IMG/VR virus record: IMGVR_UViG_3300032675_000001
Span: 1-64,000 of that record
Strand: one strand, 5' to 3'
From: a virus
DNA: 64,000 nt
The translations under genes were made by a program, and so were the position numbers. The stretch's first letter is position 1, and each line of letters begins with the position of its first letter. The notes below the pieces were generated by a model, which was not told the origin of the DNA, searched no databases, and saw only the letters and a program-made list of their open reading frames with translations. Shown here piece after piece: positions 48,541 through 57,576 of this stretch.

Positions 48541-49768
48541 CATTAAACTTTACGTTGTGGAACCATTTGTCTCGCAGTGCTTCATACTTAGTATTGCGAG
48601 ACAAATTGTTAATAATAACACTATATATTGCATCTTTAACTTGCTCTTTAGTGCCTTCTTTATCCCACAAAGAGAACATAATAGGGCGCGTGAAGCTATC
48701 AAAGTTGGTTGCGTGATTAATTGCAAATTCTTTACGATCACCGATATACTTATCAGATTTATAAAATTGAACATCAGACCAAATTTTATTAACCCTCTGA
48801 TTGATTGCTTTGTTAAAGTCATTTTCAAACACAGTAATTGCATCGCGATCCTCTACGGGTAGATGTGCCTTAACATCATCGATGGTGTTTTCCAATATCA
48901 TTTGCACTACATTGCGATCTTGCAGGATTGCTTCCTTCGCCTTATGAATCTGGAGATACCAATGGCACTTCAACTTCAACATATGCCCATCATCAAAACG
49001 AACCACGAATCCTTCAAGGTCTTCCAGATCACGAACGTATTCAAGGAAAGCCTTCATATCAGTCTGCGGCTCGAATGCACGAACTACAGGAAGATATCCG
49101 CCCTTAAATGTAAATGCATTAACATTACCGACCATAGCATCATGTGTAAGATATCGGCCCGTGTCCATCTGGCGAATAGCAGTCAGAACAAGCTGATCTT
49201 CTTTATAATCAAGAACGATACGTTGCTTACGCGAACACCATTCAAAGATAGGCGTTAGGCCAGCCAGAAGCATTTCAACTGCAAACTCTTCATAAAGAGG
49301 ATTGTTCTTGACGAACTCCTCAACAGGCTTTGCCACATCGGTAGCACCCATCTTCGTGCCCCAGATCATCTGACCATCCACAATGAACGGTGCAATCATG
49401 GAACCATCCAGCTTCTCAAGGATCACATGAGGACGCGACAGATCAATGACATGATCCTGAGTCTCTTCACGCTCGTTCACGTTGAAGAACTTATGGAACG
49501 GACGACGAATGATGTCACCAGTCTTCGAGTCGAAGATGATACCACGACATTCACGGCGAATACGAGCATGAAGATTTTCTATTTCATAATGATCATGATT
49601 ACCACGCAAATCATTAGAAGCAATCACATCAGGAAACGTATCAGCCATCATCACATTGTAAGAAATACAAGTATAAGGACCTTTATCCGCAATAATGAAC
49701 TCGTCCCTGCCTTCGATAGCAGGGAGCACATCAGAAATATTTTTAATAATCGGGAAGGTATAATTCAT
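48533..49768 (-). CDS. rnlA: RNA ligase 1 (T4 Rnl1-like)
   Basis: 411 residues (T4 Rnl1 374). Motif I EKLDGSM with the adenylated Lys119, upstream ECRGIIFDSKTGDIIRRPFH, motif IIIa/IV FEWCSR and LEGFVVRF (251-258), motif V LKLK (264-267). Seals RNA ends; with the kinase at 47049 it forms the phage tRNA-repair pair. Early promoter at 49795-49822; GGGAG before the ATG. Confidence 0.92.
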   Translation of the reverse strand: MNYTFPIIKNISDVLPAIEGRDEFIIADKGPYTCISYNVMMADTFPDVIASNDLRGNHDHYEIENLHARIRRECRGIIFDSKTGDIIRRPFHKFFNVNEREETQDHVIDLSRPHVILEKLDGSMIAPFIVDGQMIWGTKMGATDVAKPVEEFVKNNPLYEEFAVEMLLAGLTPIFEWCSRKQRIVLDYKEDQLVLTAIRQMDTGRYLTHDAMVGNVNAFTFKGGYLPVVRAFEPQTDMKAFLEYVRDLEDLEGFVVRFDDGHMLKLKCHWYLQIHKAKEAILQDRNVVQMILENTIDDVKAHLPVEDRDAITVFENDFNKAINQRVNKIWSDVQFYKSDKYIGDRKEFAINHATNFDSFTRPIMFSLWDKEGTKEQVKDAIYSVIINNLSRNTKYEALRDKWFHNVKFNAI

Positions 49769-49794
49769 GATGTATCTCCCATTTCACTGTCACT

Positions 49795-49822
49795 GTTATA
49801 GCACATATAATGATGATGTCAA
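49795..49822 (-). promoter_or_regulatory. early promoter TTGACA-16-TATAAC
   Basis: TTGACA (49817-49822), 16 bp, TATAAC (49795-49800). Leader of about 20 nt with GGGAG before the ligase ATG. Confidence 0.75.
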
Positions 49823-49829
49823 GCAGAAA

Positions 49830-49872
49830 GATAAATAAAGTTGTAGTTCGCGGAATGGGGATTCCCAACTAC
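49830..49872 (+). promoter_or_regulatory. endonuclease leader: late promoter plus 30-nt hairpin
   Basis: GATAAATA (49830-49837), 5 nt, then a hairpin 49843-49872: GTAGTT/AACTAC outer stem, CGC bulge, GGAAT/ATTCC inner stem. It is followed by CTCTAACGCT and GAGGAGCAATCAGC-ATG. Confidence 0.82.
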
Positions 49873-49898
49873 TCTAACGCTTAAGAGGAGCAATCAGC

Positions 49899-50627
49899 AT
49901 GAATATTTATCACGCGACAAATGACCGTTCACCTTACACATATTTGATCGGATGGACAAAACATAATATATGGTATTATGGAGTAAGATATGCTAAAGGG
50001 TGTCACCCATCCGAATTCTGGATAAAATACAAAACTTCATCGAATTATGTAGCAGACTTCGTGGCGGTGCATGGTGATCCAGATATTATACAAATAAGAA
50101 AAACATTTACTAATGTTGAATCCGCCAGGCAGTGGGAAACCAAAGTACTCAAAAGATTAAAAGTAATCAAATTAGAGAAATGGCTGAATAAACATGATGG
50201 TAAGGCAGTAGACCCTGCAATCCTATCTATCACAACAGCCCGCATGAATGCGAACATGACTTCGGAAGAAAAAACTCAACGCGGAAAGAAAGGTATGGAT
50301 TCAAGATGGTCTACGGATTCTTCCCTTCGTCCAATAATAGAAATAGTTTGTCCTGTTTGCGGAACACGCATTATCACAAGGGACCCGCATATATCCACGT
50401 GCAGTAAAAAATGTGGATATATTAATAGACCATCACAAAAAAACATACCAAAACTGAAAAACAGTAAAACATATATCATTCAATATCCAGATAATACTGA
50501 ACACATTATTACAGGACTTCGTAAATTCTGCATAGAACATTGTCTCACAGAAAGAATACTATCCAGTACTCTTTCCGGTAAAAGAAACAAACAACATAAG
50601 GGATACAAAATTGTAAAGGCATTATAA
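49899..50627 (+). CDS. GIY-YIG homing endonuclease with IENR1-like tail
   Basis: 242 residues. YTYLIGW...WYYGVRYAKGCHPSEFW (residues 12-38) gives the GIY-YIG elements; R35-like and Glu (AVDP region) complete the fold. Central Cys knuckle CPVCGTRIITRDPHISTCSKKC. C-terminal helix-turn-helix module (TGLRKFCIEHCLTERILSS, SGKRNKQHKGYKI), as in I-TevI-type enzymes. Antisense to the ligase, adjacent to an HNH gene. Confidence 0.85.
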   Translation: MNIYHATNDRSPYTYLIGWTKHNIWYYGVRYAKGCHPSEFWIKYKTSSNYVADFVAVHGDPDIIQIRKTFTNVESARQWETKVLKRLKVIKLEKWLNKHDGKAVDPAILSITTARMNANMTSEEKTQRGKKGMDSRWSTDSSLRPIIEIVCPVCGTRIITRDPHISTCSKKCGYINRPSQKNIPKLKNSKTYIIQYPDNTEHIITGLRKFCIEHCLTERILSSTLSGKRNKQHKGYKIVKAL

Positions 50628-50642
50628 TTCTATTTGATCGTC

Positions 50643-51053
50643 TTACCCCTTAATTGATCCAAAGAACCGAATGATGTTTTCCATCACGGTGTCCGTGCGT
50701 TTACTGTTGCAGGAGCTACACACGAACTCACAGTTATGACAAAGAGTTGATCCATAACGATACGGAATAACGTGGTCTGCCGTTGCCTCAGGACAAAATC
50801 CATATTCGTTAATATGGAACTGAACGCCACAATCTTTACATTTGAAATCCTGCAAAGACAAAAGGTAAATTTTTCTTTGCCTATCTTTTTCGCTTTTGCT
50901 AAAAGACCTGCTACTTCTCCGAATCCTCTTAGGCGGCAGCCGACTATTGAGGAAGTTCTGCAAAGCAATATAGTTGCGGTGCATTCCTTGGGTTAGAACC
51001 AATTCGGATTTCACGGTAAACAATCTCTCTTTTGCTACATTCTCACCATACAC
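50643..51053 (-). CDS. HNH endonuclease
   Basis: 136 residues, GTG start at the position given; a downstream ATG (MHRNYIALQN) is an alternative. HNH core CKDCGVQFH, ATADHVIPYRYG, CEFVCSSCNSKR in residues 72-125. Upstream basic helix (RIRRSSRSFSKSEKDRQRK). A TTGACA at 51067-51072 precedes it, but the -10 is weak. No shared hairpin leader. Confidence 0.75.
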   Translation of the reverse strand: MYGENVAKERLFTVKSELVLTQGMHRNYIALQNFLNSRLPPKRIRRSSRSFSKSEKDRQRKIYLLSLQDFKCKDCGVQFHINEYGFCPEATADHVIPYRYGSTLCHNCEFVCSSCNSKRTDTVMENIIRFFGSIKG

Positions 51054-51068
51054 GATTCTGGAATAGTG

Positions 51069-51269
51069 TCAAGAGTGGATTTGGATATCTTTGAGATGCG
51101 GAGCGATCTGCTTGGCAGAATATTGCACCTCGTTGATTTCAAAGAACCAACGACCAGACTCTTCTCGTTTCAGTTTCAGTGCTTCACCTTCACGAAATGG
51201 CGAGATGCCCCAAGTCCAAGGCCGACCCGTTTGAAGCTCAAATACTCCACCTGAAATCTTCGTGATCAT
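51069..51269 (-). CDS. small phage protein, unknown
   Basis: 66 residues, beta-rich (GGVFELQTGRPWTWGISPFR, GRWFFEINEVQYSA). GGGAG precedes the ATG. Same operon as the 51282 gene. Function unknown. Confidence 0.6.
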   Translation of the reverse strand: MITKISGGVFELQTGRPWTWGISPFREGEALKLKREESGRWFFEINEVQYSAKQIAPHLKDIQIHS

Positions 51270-51281
51270 AGCAAATCTCCC

Positions 51282-51566
51282 TCAACCAACCACGCTATCA
51301 ATGATATGAACCAAATCTTCGGCATACACGCCTTCATACTGTTTGGTCATGTTGATATCATAGTTACGAATCTTGAAGAAGTCAAGATCATAAAGGTCAG
51401 CGCCTTCATTATACTTGACATACACATAGCCCTTCCACTTGACCATGCCAGAAGTCTTGAACTTGAGACCGTTGCCCATATTCACATATTCTTTTGCGCC
51501 CCAAGCCCAAGTGGCACGAGGGTCAATCGTCTTAATCTGCGAAAGAATGGTTTGTGCAATGCTCAT
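51282..51566 (-). CDS. small phage protein, unknown
   Basis: 94 residues; helix then beta part (TWAWGAKEYVNMGNGLKF, MVKWKGYVYVKYNEGADLYD). GGAG lies before the ATG, after a strong early promoter. Function unknown. Confidence 0.65.
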   Translation of the reverse strand: MSIAQTILSQIKTIDPRATWAWGAKEYVNMGNGLKFKTSGMVKWKGYVYVKYNEGADLYDLDFFKIRNYDINMTKQYEGVYAEDLVHIIDSVVG

Positions 51567-51595
51567 GTCAATCTCCGTCTTCTCAGTGTGTGTTT

Positions 51596-51624
51596 GATAT
51601 ACACACCGGAAGAACGGATGTCAA
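51596..51624 (-). promoter_or_regulatory. early promoter TTGACA-17-TATATC
   Basis: TTGACA (51619-51624), 17 bp, TATATC (51596-51601). Leader of about 25 nt with GGAG before ATG 51566. Confidence 0.8.
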
Positions 51625-51637
51625 CATGTTTTTCATA

Positions 51638-52402
51638 TTATTTTATTTCCCATTTGTGCTGGGAAGAATAATACTGCAAATGGTCCTTGTAGGATTTGAT
51701 GAACTTTGCTTCTACTGAGATTGGCGTAGATGCAATGTGGGTTTCCCATAACGGAATCAATGGGTTGGCCTTCTCAACTTCAAGAACAACCTTATTCTCA
51801 TTTTCATCGCGGAACCAATATTCAAATCGTGGCTTACTCTTTTTGTTAGCATCAAGCTTCTTGATGTAAGTAAGAGTTTTCTTACCTTGTTCTTCTGTAT
51901 TGCCACCAACAATTGAATACTCAGTTCCAAAAATGTCAATCAACCCAAGATCATACTCGTAGAAATATGGGAGTTTGTATGCAATCTTGCACTGAGTATC
52001 GGTATACTGATTAGTGGTGTTAGAAAACAATGCACAAAGGCGTTCTCTGAAATCTGATAGTTTTTCACCACGCAGTTTCAGAACAATAATCTTCTGTTCG
52101 TAGTGCTTCTTGATATCAGAGGCGAGAATACGATCTTCATCAGTAATGAATGGTGCGATGATTTTTTGATCTTCACCAATGATGAGAACCTGAACCGGTT
52201 TACGTAAAGTATTCAGTTCATGATTATTTGGATCATCCTTGTACATCTGCTTGAGACGCTTGACAGTACAAGAAAGAACAATGGGGTCCTCAGTTATATC
52301 ATATGTCGCTTCATATGTTTTGATAGAAGTGCCAAAACTGCCAAAAGCAGCATCAGCAGTTATTGAGGGTAGTTGTGCTATATTGAATACATTGTTTTTC
52401 AT
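51638..52402 (-). CDS. phage protein, unknown
   Basis: 254 residues, alpha/beta (YDITEDPIVLSCTVKRLKQ, KIIVLKLRGEKLSDFRERL, YEYDLGLIDIFGTEYSIVGG). No named family recognised. It lies next to UvsY/UvsX and has its own early promoter with leaderless geometry, so a replication or recombination role is possible but not shown. Confidence 0.6.
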   Translation of the reverse strand: MKNNVFNIAQLPSITADAAFGSFGTSIKTYEATYDITEDPIVLSCTVKRLKQMYKDDPNNHELNTLRKPVQVLIIGEDQKIIAPFITDEDRILASDIKKHYEQKIIVLKLRGEKLSDFRERLCALFSNTTNQYTDTQCKIAYKLPYFYEYDLGLIDIFGTEYSIVGGNTEEQGKKTLTYIKKLDANKKSKPRFEYWFRDENENKVVLEVEKANPLIPLWETHIASTPISVEAKFIKSYKDHLQYYSSQHKWEIK

Positions 52403-52408
52403 GTTTTC

Positions 52409-52437
52409 ACTTTACATTAGTTTGAGTTAAAATACAA
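52409..52437 (-). promoter_or_regulatory. early promoter TTGTAT-17-TAAAGT, leaderless geometry
   Basis: TTGTAT (52432-52437), 17 bp, TAAAGT (52409-52414), 6 nt, ATG at 52402. Weak hexamers but the same spacing as the strong examples. Confidence 0.45.
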
Positions 52438-52445
52438 GGATAAAG

Positions 52446-52904
52446 TTATCCAATCGTGATATCTTCCATACCAGCAGTTCTGAGACGAACAATGTGTCCC
52501 AATTGCCACTGCTTAGTATCAATACCTTTCATTATGCCTAACCATTTGTTACGCAACAGAGCGACTTCGTTTATAAGAACTTCCATATCAATAACTTCAT
52601 CTTCGCCATCCGCGTATTTTTCAGCATCTCTACTGGTCAATGCTCTAGCATATCCTTCAAGATATTTCTTGAAGTGTTTTTTATGTATCTTTTTTAGTTG
52701 AATGTTTAGAAAGTTGAGAACCGCTTCAATCTCTTGAAGTTGGTTGAAGCGGAACTCTGTTATACCTGGTAGTTTAGAAATGTTCTTTTCAACATTCCCA
52801 TATACTTTTACGTCATTCTTGGCTGATAATAACTCATTTTCATAATGAGTAATAAAGTCGGGAAGGACGCTTAAATCTTGTGTGATTTGGCTATACCAAG
52901 ACAT
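52446..52904 (-). CDS. uvsY: recombination mediator UvsY
   Basis: 152 residues from MSWYSQITQDL, whose ATG overlaps the stop of the next gene (TAATG). Signature block FRFNQLQEIEAVLNFLNIQL, then SRDAEKYADGEDEVIDMEVL and DTKQWQLGHIVRL. UvsY loads UvsX onto gp32-coated DNA; both partners are encoded within 3 kb. Confidence 0.93.
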   Translation of the reverse strand: MSWYSQITQDLSVLPDFITHYENELLSAKNDVKVYGNVEKNISKLPGITEFRFNQLQEIEAVLNFLNIQLKKIHKKHFKKYLEGYARALTSRDAEKYADGEDEVIDMEVLINEVALLRNKWLGIMKGIDTKQWQLGHIVRLRTAGMEDITIG

Positions 52905-53173
52905 TACCAATCTTCATCTTCATCTTCGTGATAATCATCAAATAGATCATCAACTTGTTCATGATATAGTCCATCTTCCGGTGATTCCATGAAAAATTCA
53001 AGTGCATCCTTAATTTCTTTGTCACCACGGAAAGTATATTTGATTTCTGCAGGAGAATAGTCTTCTTCAATGAGATAGTTGACTAGCGTTTCTGCTGCTT
53101 CATCGGCAACATTACCAGAATCAAGACTTGGCTTGAGTGTCTTCCAGATTTCATTGATAAGTGCTAAACTCAT
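52904..53173 (-). CDS. small acidic protein between uvsX and uvsY
   Basis: 89 residues with a very acidic end (VDDLFDDYHEDEDEDW). Start overlaps the uvsX stop (ATGA), stop overlaps uvsY. The position suggests a recombination accessory protein; no motif recognised. Confidence 0.65.
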   Translation of the reverse strand: MSLALINEIWKTLKPSLDSGNVADEAAETLVNYLIEEDYSPAEIKYTFRGDKEIKDALEFFMESPEDGLYHEQVDDLFDDYHEDEDEDW

Positions 53174-54231
53174 TCCATCACCTCATCTTCAATGTGTTTG
53201 ATTGTCAATGGCTGCTTATTGAACTCTTCCATAATCGTATCCAAGCAACCGTCTGCATTTGCTTCCCATGCTTTGCGGAACTTTTTGATAAGGGTTCCAT
53301 CAATCTTGGTATAGACAAGTGAGTTGCCTTCCTTTTTTAGGAGTTCCATACCCTCAAACATATCAGTAAGACCAGAATATGGATTCATGCCGGTATCATA
53401 TGGAATTTTGACTTGAACGGATTCAAATGGCTTGGCATAACGGGTCTTCATGATCTTGCAGGCGGCGCGAATACCATTAACCTGACTTGTTTTGTTGCCG
53501 TCTTCGTCTTCCTTGAGCTTAAGCTTACGCATAGCTACAACGATAGATGAGGCGTAAATAAAGCCCTGACCACCTGAAATCTTGTCATCTGGATCAAACA
53601 TGTCCTGTGAAGCATAAGTATGATTTGTTGCAACAAGACCAACATTATGGCTACCGAACATGTTTACACAGTTGCGAACAAGTGCAGTTAATGCCTTTGG
53701 CTTACGACCCATATCACCCTTCAAATCACCACCTTCAAACTGATTAACATCAGTTGGAGTTAGCAACATGCCTAGTGAGTCAATGATGAATAAAACCTTA
53801 GGCTTGTCAGCATCTGATATTGCCTTGTATCCCTTCATGAACTCGCTGATAGTCTTAGCAACGTCATCAATCATTGCCATATTCAACTTGAGTAACTTAT
53901 TTTCATCAGTGCTCACACCAAGAGCATGAAGCCATGCTTCATCAAGTGCGTTTTCACTATCAATCAGAACAACAAAGATGCCTTGTTCTTGTGCATGTTT
54001 AATCAGATTGCCCGAGCAAATGTAAGACTTTCCTGCACCCGATTCGCCCGCGAATACAGTAACTTTACCAAGAGGAACACCCTTATTGAAGTCGCTGCTG
54101 ATGCGAAAATTTAATGCGTAGTTGCCTGTGCTAACCCAATCTGTTGGGTCATTAAACCCGATACTAAGACCGTCAATAGCCTTAGTGATATCTTTACGGA
54201 ACTTTGAAACGTCAAAGGGTTTCGTTGTCAA
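53170..54231 (-). CDS. uvsX: RecA-like recombinase UvsX
   Basis: 353 residues, TTG start with GGAG 7 nt upstream. Walker A AGESGAGKSY (61-70), LIDSENALDEAWL, Walker B KVLFIIDSLGML (145-156), loop L2-type ISGGQGFIYASSI. Mediates strand exchange with UvsY and gp32. No intein is present here, in contrast to uvsW. Confidence 0.95.
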   Translation of the reverse strand: MTTKPFDVSKFRKDITKAIDGLSIGFNDPTDWVSTGNYALNFRISSDFNKGVPLGKVTVFAGESGAGKSYICSGNLIKHAQEQGIFVVLIDSENALDEAWLHALGVSTDENKLLKLNMAMIDDVAKTISEFMKGYKAISDADKPKVLFIIDSLGMLLTPTDVNQFEGGDLKGDMGRKPKALTALVRNCVNMFGSHNVGLVATNHTYASQDMFDPDDKISGGQGFIYASSIVVAMRKLKLKEDEDGNKTSQVNGIRAACKIMKTRYAKPFESVQVKIPYDTGMNPYSGLTDMFEGMELLKKEGNSLVYTKIDGTLIKKFRKAWEANADGCLDTIMEEFNKQPLTIKHIEDEVME

Positions 54232-54244
54232 GTATAATCTCCTA

Positions 54245-54475
54245 TTATCGTGCGATTTGTTTTAATTTATCATTATGTGAATATTTTTCAAGCATTTCTG
54301 GATTGTTCAGTGCAAGTTGATCAATCTCGTAATCACTTGGAAAGTGTCGTAGAATGCCACGTGCGCGGTCACGAATAATGCTTGGGACTCTTGGAGTCTT
54401 ACCGGGATCACAAAGTTCTTCTAAAAGTTTCTTGCCCTGCTTTAATGATCGGTATCTATCCTCTGCGGTTGTCAT
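54245..54475 (-). CDS. small helical protein (BPSL0761-like)
   Basis: 76 residues; TTAEDRYRSLKQGKKLLEEL then RDRARGILRHFPSDYEIDQL. This pattern resembles the small BPSL0761-type family of Proteobacteria, function unknown. It lies between gp32 and UvsX. Confidence 0.6.
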   Translation of the reverse strand: MTTAEDRYRSLKQGKKLLEELCDPGKTPRVPSIIRDRARGILRHFPSDYEIDQLALNNPEMLEKYSHNDKLKQIAR

Positions 54476-54495
54476 AAGACATCTCCTTAAAGAAT

Positions 54496-54517
54496 GGGGA
54501 GGGCATGACCCCTCCCC
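54496..54517 (-). terminator. hairpin after gp32
   Basis: GGGGAGGG / CCCTCCCC stem with 6-nt loop, followed on minus by ATTCTTT. A probable weak terminator, so gp32 is over-represented in transcripts. Confidence 0.65.
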
Positions 54518-54524
54518 TGTCTAA

Positions 54525-55505
54525 TCACTTAGACTGACGTGCACGGATCATCTGCAAAATGTCCTGTGCCTTGTCGCTTGAAGTTGACTTCTGTGGAACC
54601 ACGATAGGATCAACATCAAACGGAGGTGTGTCATCTTCCGCAGGGGTAGATGCTACCGAATCCGTTTCGTTTGTGTTGGCAGGTGCCGATTGCTGTGCTG
54701 GAGTTGTACCAGCAGGAGCTTCCAATCCATAAGGACGGTAATAAGCACCCCACTTATCATTGTCGTAAGGGCGACCATCAACAGATGCTTCAAACATTTC
54801 CTTAATGATGCGAAGTTCAGCTTCGCTTGGCTTCTTAGGAAGGAAACTCTTAAGGTCAAAAAGACCATGTGCATCAATAGCTGCCAACTCTGCTTCAGTC
54901 AACGGGGTTTCCTTACGTGCATAGTTGGAAGTTGAGTAGTCTGCATAACCACCCTTGCTGGTCTTACGGATAATGAAATCCAAACCTGCATTGTAGTCAG
55001 TTGGCAGTTCGCTCATTTCAGGGTCCATCAAACCAGTCTTAATGATAGGAATGATCTGTGGGCTGATAACGAGACGGCGAATCGGATTAGGTGGGGTTAC
55101 ATCATCACCAAGAGGATTCTGACGAACGAAGCCCTGAAACAGGTAAGTACGCTTCTTCCAGTACTTGTTAGCAAGTTCCTTAAGAGAGTCATCCTTGTAC
55201 CAAGGGCGAACTTCGGCAAGAACTGGGCAGTTATCGCCATACATTTCTACGCAAGGAACCTGAACGATAATCTGCTTGCTGTCGCCACCTTTTACACCAT
55301 TGAAAGGCAGCTTGAGCATTGCTCTTTCTACCCAGAAAAATGAGTTGGTAGGATCGTTGTCAGGAAGAAAACGAACGGTTGCCGAAGAACCTTCGCTGAT
55401 GTTCCAGAACGGATAGATTGCGTTATCGGATTGAGTGTTGGGACCCTTGTTCTGTCCCTTGTCTTGTGCTGCTAAGCGAGCACGTATTTCTGCTAAACTT
55501 GCCAT
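54525..55505 (-). CDS. 32: single-stranded DNA-binding protein gp32
   Basis: 326 residues (T4 gp32 301). N-terminal LASLAEIRARLAAQD cooperativity helix, OB-type core (YPFWNISEGSSATVRFLPD, NSFFWVERAMLKLPFNG), Cys-containing VPCVEMYGDNCPVL where T4 has its zinc site, and an acidic C-terminal tail (AEDDTPPFDVDPI) for partner contacts. Coats DNA in replication, repair and recombination. Early promoter with a leader of about 80 nt. Confidence 0.93.
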   Translation of the reverse strand: MASLAEIRARLAAQDKGQNKGPNTQSDNAIYPFWNISEGSSATVRFLPDNDPTNSFFWVERAMLKLPFNGVKGGDSKQIIVQVPCVEMYGDNCPVLAEVRPWYKDDSLKELANKYWKKRTYLFQGFVRQNPLGDDVTPPNPIRRLVISPQIIPIIKTGLMDPEMSELPTDYNAGLDFIIRKTSKGGYADYSTSNYARKETPLTEAELAAIDAHGLFDLKSFLPKKPSEAELRIIKEMFEASVDGRPYDNDKWGAYYRPYGLEAPAGTTPAQQSAPANTNETDSVASTPAEDDTPPFDVDPIVVPQKSTSSDKAQDILQMIRARQSK

Positions 55506-55589
55506 TGTGTATTCTCCTTTAAAATGTGCTAAATGTTGAGCTAGGTTTGAGTTTCATGTTTTGCTGTCGGAGACAACTAACACTTTATG

Positions 55590-55618
55590 GTTATATAACA
55601 ATAACCACTTAGTGTCAA
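55590..55618 (-). promoter_or_regulatory. early promoter TTGACA-17-TATAAC for gp32
   Basis: TTGACA (55613-55618), 17 bp, TATAAC (55590-55595). The leader to ATG 55505 (about 80 nt, AAAGGAG before the start) is unusually long; T4 gp32 represses itself through a leader pseudoknot, and an equivalent structure here is possible but not demonstrated. Confidence 0.75.
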
Positions 55619-55663
55619 GATATTTAGTAATGTTTGTGGACCAAAATATGTTATTATATTGCG

Positions 55664-57571
55664 TCAGGGCCTGAAACGAACAATGTCCATCAAGCGACGA
55701 AGATCATCATATTCTTTGCTTTCGCAAGAACCGACTAGCTTTCCAACTGTCCCTTTTTTGCCGATCTTTTCGGTCGGACCAAGCTGACCTACACGCTTTT
55801 GTTCTGGTCCTAGGTCTTCGTCAAGTTCTTCGCCATCAAAGTTATCGTGAACAGAATCAACTTTATCTGATGCCAATGCGATAAGCTGTTGCTGCCAAGG
55901 CTCCAGACTTTCCTTATTGCCCATCTTTTTAACTGCTTTGGCTAAACGAACTGAATCCTTTGCCATGGTCTTGAGATTTGCAAGAGCCATACCGTTTTCT
56001 TCTTCGGTGTGACCTTCATCGTTTTCGTCAGTACGTCTTCCTATCCCAAACTTTGTTGGTCTAACAGGGTTGTTAATGATATCATCAGTGGTTTTCTTAT
56101 CGTCAAAGTTTTCTCTGCGCCACTTTTTATACTCTTCGCCTTGTTTATCTTCGCCTTCTGGAATGCCAACAGGATTGTTTGAAGTCAGACTTTCGCCATC
56201 TGCTTCTTCAATCTTATCCTTGTCTTTTCTGAACTTCTTTTTCCAAGGCTTTTCACCCTTCCAAACAACTTCTTCTTCCTCTGCAAGACCAAATGCCTTT
56301 AGATTCTTTTCTTCTGTTGATTGATTATGCTTTAGGGTTTGGGCACCCGGTGCTTCATCCAAGCCAATCGGTCTATCAAGAGTAGAAATATGATGACGTG
56401 TTACCTTGCCGTCCTTATCCTTGATGGAATATGATTCACCATTATCATGCTTTTTTACAACGGTTCCACGAAGACCTTTGTGATCTCCACTGATGACCTT
56501 TGTGCGATCACCGGGTTCCATTTCAAACTCCCAGTTCTTAAAATCTTCATCAAGTTCAAGGGTTTCATTTACAAGATTGTCTGCCCATGCAGCCAGTTCA
56601 TCAACTTCCTTGGCTTCCAATACGTTCTTATGTAAACGTGAAAGAATAGGCATTACTGATTCAATGCGTGGATCAAGGCTTGAACTCATGAACATTTCAC
56701 TGATGTCAGTTGAGCCTTCATCTTCCATTAGGGTTGGGGTCCATGATTCAAAATACATGTTGTAACCGCGATGACTGGTTAATCTATTGAGACTTTCACG
56801 TAGGTTATTATAATGACTTACGCCTTCTGCAACAAGTGCTTGGACTGACTCATTAAACTGTCCATTGCGAGTTGCGCGAACAAATCCACCCATCTTGTTA
56901 TATTCTTCGCATAGACTTTTGATATGGTTCCAACGATCATCATTAGGAACGCCACCTTCTGCGATATGGCGAGCATACACACGTGCAATACCGGGACGAG
57001 TAGTAGGAGCCAGAAAGCGTTCTCCATCTACGTTTTCAAGATAAATCTTGGCGATGTTACGATAACGCTGCTCACCTTCTTCTAGAGCACGATTGTGCTG
57101 CAACACAATCTTTACGTTTGGAACAGCATCGTTGTATGATGCTTTCTTACCCATTGGATGATAACTTTCACCAATCTTTTCTTTCATTTTTTGATGCTCT
57201 CTTTGCTTCATATCATCGCCCAAGCGATCTTTGTTTGCTAACTCAAAACTCATCTGTCTACGCTGTGCCCACTGTTTCAACATCTTTAGGAAACCAAGCC
57301 AAGTGTCATCATAATCAAGCCCCGGTGTTTCAACATCTGGGCTATCTTCCTGCTCAGAATCATAGTATACTGTGAGGTCTTGAGCGTCATCAATGCTTAT
57401 CCAGACTTTACCGTAGTCTTTGTTATCCTTCATGAAAGTAAACTCAATGACATCGGCGTCCTGTGATGCCTGAACTCGTTGATTCTTGGCACTCAGTGGC
57501 GTGGGTTTATACCCTCTCACTTTGAGAAGATCATAAAGCTTTTTGTTAAAGGATTCGTTGTCTATAGCCAT
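55664..57571 (-). CDS. large virion-associated protein with KOW-like segment
   Basis: 635 residues. N-terminal domain to residue 120 (DYGKVWISIDDAQDLTVYYD), helical middle (VYARHIAEGGVPNDDRWNHI, QALVAEGVSHYNNLRESL), a KOW/SH3-type segment near residue 350 (GDRTKVISGDHKGLRGTVV), and a long charged C-terminal part. Sites such as LVAE|G and IAE|G fit gp21-type cleavage. Next to gp17. A perfect TATAAATA promoter with leaderless geometry precedes it. Probably head-internal; inference. Confidence 0.6.
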   Translation of the reverse strand: MAIDNESFNKKLYDLLKVRGYKPTPLSAKNQRVQASQDADVIEFTFMKDNKDYGKVWISIDDAQDLTVYYDSEQEDSPDVETPGLDYDDTWLGFLKMLKQWAQRRQMSFELANKDRLGDDMKQREHQKMKEKIGESYHPMGKKASYNDAVPNVKIVLQHNRALEEGEQRYRNIAKIYLENVDGERFLAPTTRPGIARVYARHIAEGGVPNDDRWNHIKSLCEEYNKMGGFVRATRNGQFNESVQALVAEGVSHYNNLRESLNRLTSHRGYNMYFESWTPTLMEDEGSTDISEMFMSSSLDPRIESVMPILSRLHKNVLEAKEVDELAAWADNLVNETLELDEDFKNWEFEMEPGDRTKVISGDHKGLRGTVVKKHDNGESYSIKDKDGKVTRHHISTLDRPIGLDEAPGAQTLKHNQSTEEKNLKAFGLAEEEEVVWKGEKPWKKKFRKDKDKIEEADGESLTSNNPVGIPEGEDKQGEEYKKWRRENFDDKKTTDDIINNPVRPTKFGIGRRTDENDEGHTEEENGMALANLKTMAKDSVRLAKAVKKMGNKESLEPWQQQLIALASDKVDSVHDNFDGEELDEDLGPEQKRVGQLGPTEKIGKKGTVGKLVGSCESKEYDDLRRLMDIVRFRP

Positions 57572-57576
57572 AGATG

